Source: an uncultured Lachnospiraceae bacterium (GTDB lineage Bacteria > Bacillota > Clostridia > Lachnospirales > Lachnospiraceae). From it: a stretch of 15,918 bases of DNA. The translations under genes were made by a program, and so were the position numbers. The notes beneath the pieces were generated by a model. It saw only the letters and a list, made by a program, of their open reading frames with translations. It was not told where the DNA came from and searched no databases. Shown piece by piece: positions 15,223 to 15,918 of this stretch. The stretch covers positions 1 through 15,918 of the forward strand of contig CATYEA010000016.1 of assembly GCA_958405355.1 (NCBI GenBank), written 5' to 3'. Each line of letters starts with the position of its first letter. The stretch's first letter is position 1.

Positions 15223-15500
15223 TACCGGATACCCCCTTTTCCTGATTCTTTTCTTTCCTCCTGAACCTCTTGTCTGGCCCTCTGCTCTGCTTCCAATCTG
15301 GCTCTGGCCTCTGCCACGGATTCGCCTTCCTTAGTCAGAAAATTATCCACGAATTTGTCCGCAATCTTATTAAAGCCGCCCACGGTGCCTTCCTCAATCT
15401 TCTTGTATCCGCCAACCACACCTTCTTCAATTTTCTTATAGCCGCCGACAACATTTTCTGCAATTTTTTCATTTACTTTGATCAACTTTGATTTTGCCAT
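15222..15500 (-). CDS. Small 11-residue-repeat amphipathic protein
   Basis: 92-residue soluble protein, first gene of a six-gene operon. Residues 6-60 are a row of about five 11-residue units: LIKVNEKIAEN, VVGGYKKIEEG twice (17-27, 28-38), TVGGFNKIADK, and a looser FVDNFLTKEGE. An 11-residue period equals three helical turns and usually forms an amphipathic helix lying on lipid or packing in a coiled coil. The tail (61-92) is a highly charged helix rich in A, E, R and Q. There is no signal or membrane segment. The ATG at 15498-15500 is chosen because GGGG lies 9 bases upstream; an earlier ATG at 15515 would contain that site. Function unknown; membrane association is inferred. Confidence 0.75.
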   Translation of the reverse strand: MAKSKLIKVNEKIAENVVGGYKKIEEGVVGGYKKIEEGTVGGFNKIADKFVDNFLTKEGESVAEARARLEAEQRARQEVQEERKESGKGGIR

Positions 15501-15753
15501 TTCTTTAATCCCCATTCTTTTTTCATCTGATGGTTAAAGAATAGCCCTTTATTATTTGCGTACTGTTTGATTTTTGTTTCCAAAATATTAATAATGGGAT
15601 GTTGCTGCCAAAACAATATTTCTGCCAGGCCACTGAAAAAGGCAGCTCTATATCGCACTCTCCAAAAGCTTTTTCAGCCAAATACGGCTCGTTAATTTTT
15701 TATTATTCATATTGAAAATATTATTTAAATGAAACGGTAATATCTCATACGCC
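15501..15753. other. Intergenic region upstream of the six-gene operon
   Basis: AT-rich, with no gene I can support. It must contain the operon promoter; a weak minus-strand candidate is TTGGCA around 15603-15608 (TTGGCAGCAAC) followed by ATATTT/TATTTT about 16-17 bases on. A long-loop hairpin has arms CTGAAAAAG (15633-15641) and CTTTTTCAG (15669-15677) with a 27-base loop; it is not followed by a T tract on either strand. Confidence 0.4.
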
Positions 15754-15918
15754 TTAATGTTTTCTTAAATCAATATTATATTTTATTTTTGGTGTCCGAT
15801 AATCCATAACAAAGCTGTGCCGCTTTTGCCTGAACACTTGGATGCCCTTCATCCCGGATTCCCTTACATCCTCCATATTCAACTCTCCTGACTTGTGCTT
15901 TGGCATGGCAAGCTTTAT
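15754..15918 (-). CDS. Possible 3' end of a gene entering from the right edge
   Basis: On the minus strand the edge of the window opens a frame of 54 residues (IKLAMPKHKSGELNMEDVRE, then SGMKGIQVFRQKRHSFVMDY and RTPKIKYNIDLRKH) ending in TAA at 15754-15756. It is basic and polar with no recognisable domain. An internal ATG at 15874-15876 has AGGAGAG 7 bases upstream and would give a 40-residue protein. The opposite strand is also open here, so this may be chance. Confidence 0.3.
   Translation of the reverse strand: MKLAMPKHKSGELNMEDVRESGMKGIQVFRQKRHSFVMDYRTPKIKYNIDLRKH

Noticed and set aside
15222..15500. Tandem DNA repeats as a CRISPR array
   Set aside because: The 33-base periodicity is contiguous and in frame, coding for 11-residue protein repeats with no spacers.
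15633..15677. Hairpin CTGAAAAAG/CTTTTTCAG as a terminator or small RNA
   Set aside because: The 27-base loop and lack of a following T tract on either strand make a terminator unlikely, and I recognise no RNA family.

Overview
The window looks like chromosomal DNA from a low-to-moderate GC, Gram-positive anaerobe of the Clostridia, probably Lachnospiraceae. This is inferred from strong AGGAGG/GGGG-type ribosome binding sites, TTGACA/TATAAT-like promoters, the gene families present (ThiW-type ECF S component, AzlCD, a ribosomal-protection-type GTPase with a YacP tail) and small repeat proteins of a kind I associate with these bacteria. I see no phage, conjugation, insertion-sequence, tRNA, rRNA or CRISPR signature. 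The only clearly accessory module is an AbiE toxin-antitoxin pair.

Left part (1-4740). All genes read leftward. A corA-like transporter, thiW and the start of thiM (cut by the left edge) form one unit with a recognisable promoter and no TPP riboswitch. Upstream lies a MATE transporter fused to a cytidylate-kinase-like domain, ended by a strong terminator. Another strong terminator sits only about 22 bases before the MATE start codon and follows an 83-residue small gene with a structured leader, so MATE expression may depend on read-through.

Middle (4741-9900). azlC-azlD (branched-chain amino acid export) read rightward from their own promoter, diverging from the small gene. Next come a Cof-type HAD phosphatase (leftward), a small DUF1294 membrane protein (rightward), and an 895-residue translation GTPase resembling Tet(M)/Tet(O) whose C-terminus is a YacP/Rae1-type NYN ribonuclease domain. 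This fusion of a ribosome A-site factor with a ribosome-dependent mRNA nuclease family is the most interesting gene in the window.

Right part (9914-15918). abiEi-abiEii (type IV toxin-antitoxin/abortive infection) form a two-gene cassette with a 23-bp palindrome over the promoter. Upstream is a compact six-gene leftward operon: an 11-residue-repeat amphipathic protein, a duplicated four-helix membrane protein, a multi-pass membrane protein, an OmpR-family response regulator, an intramembrane-sensing type histidine kinase, and a two-helix membrane protein. Together they look like a cell-envelope sensing unit. The last 400 bases hold no confident complete gene.
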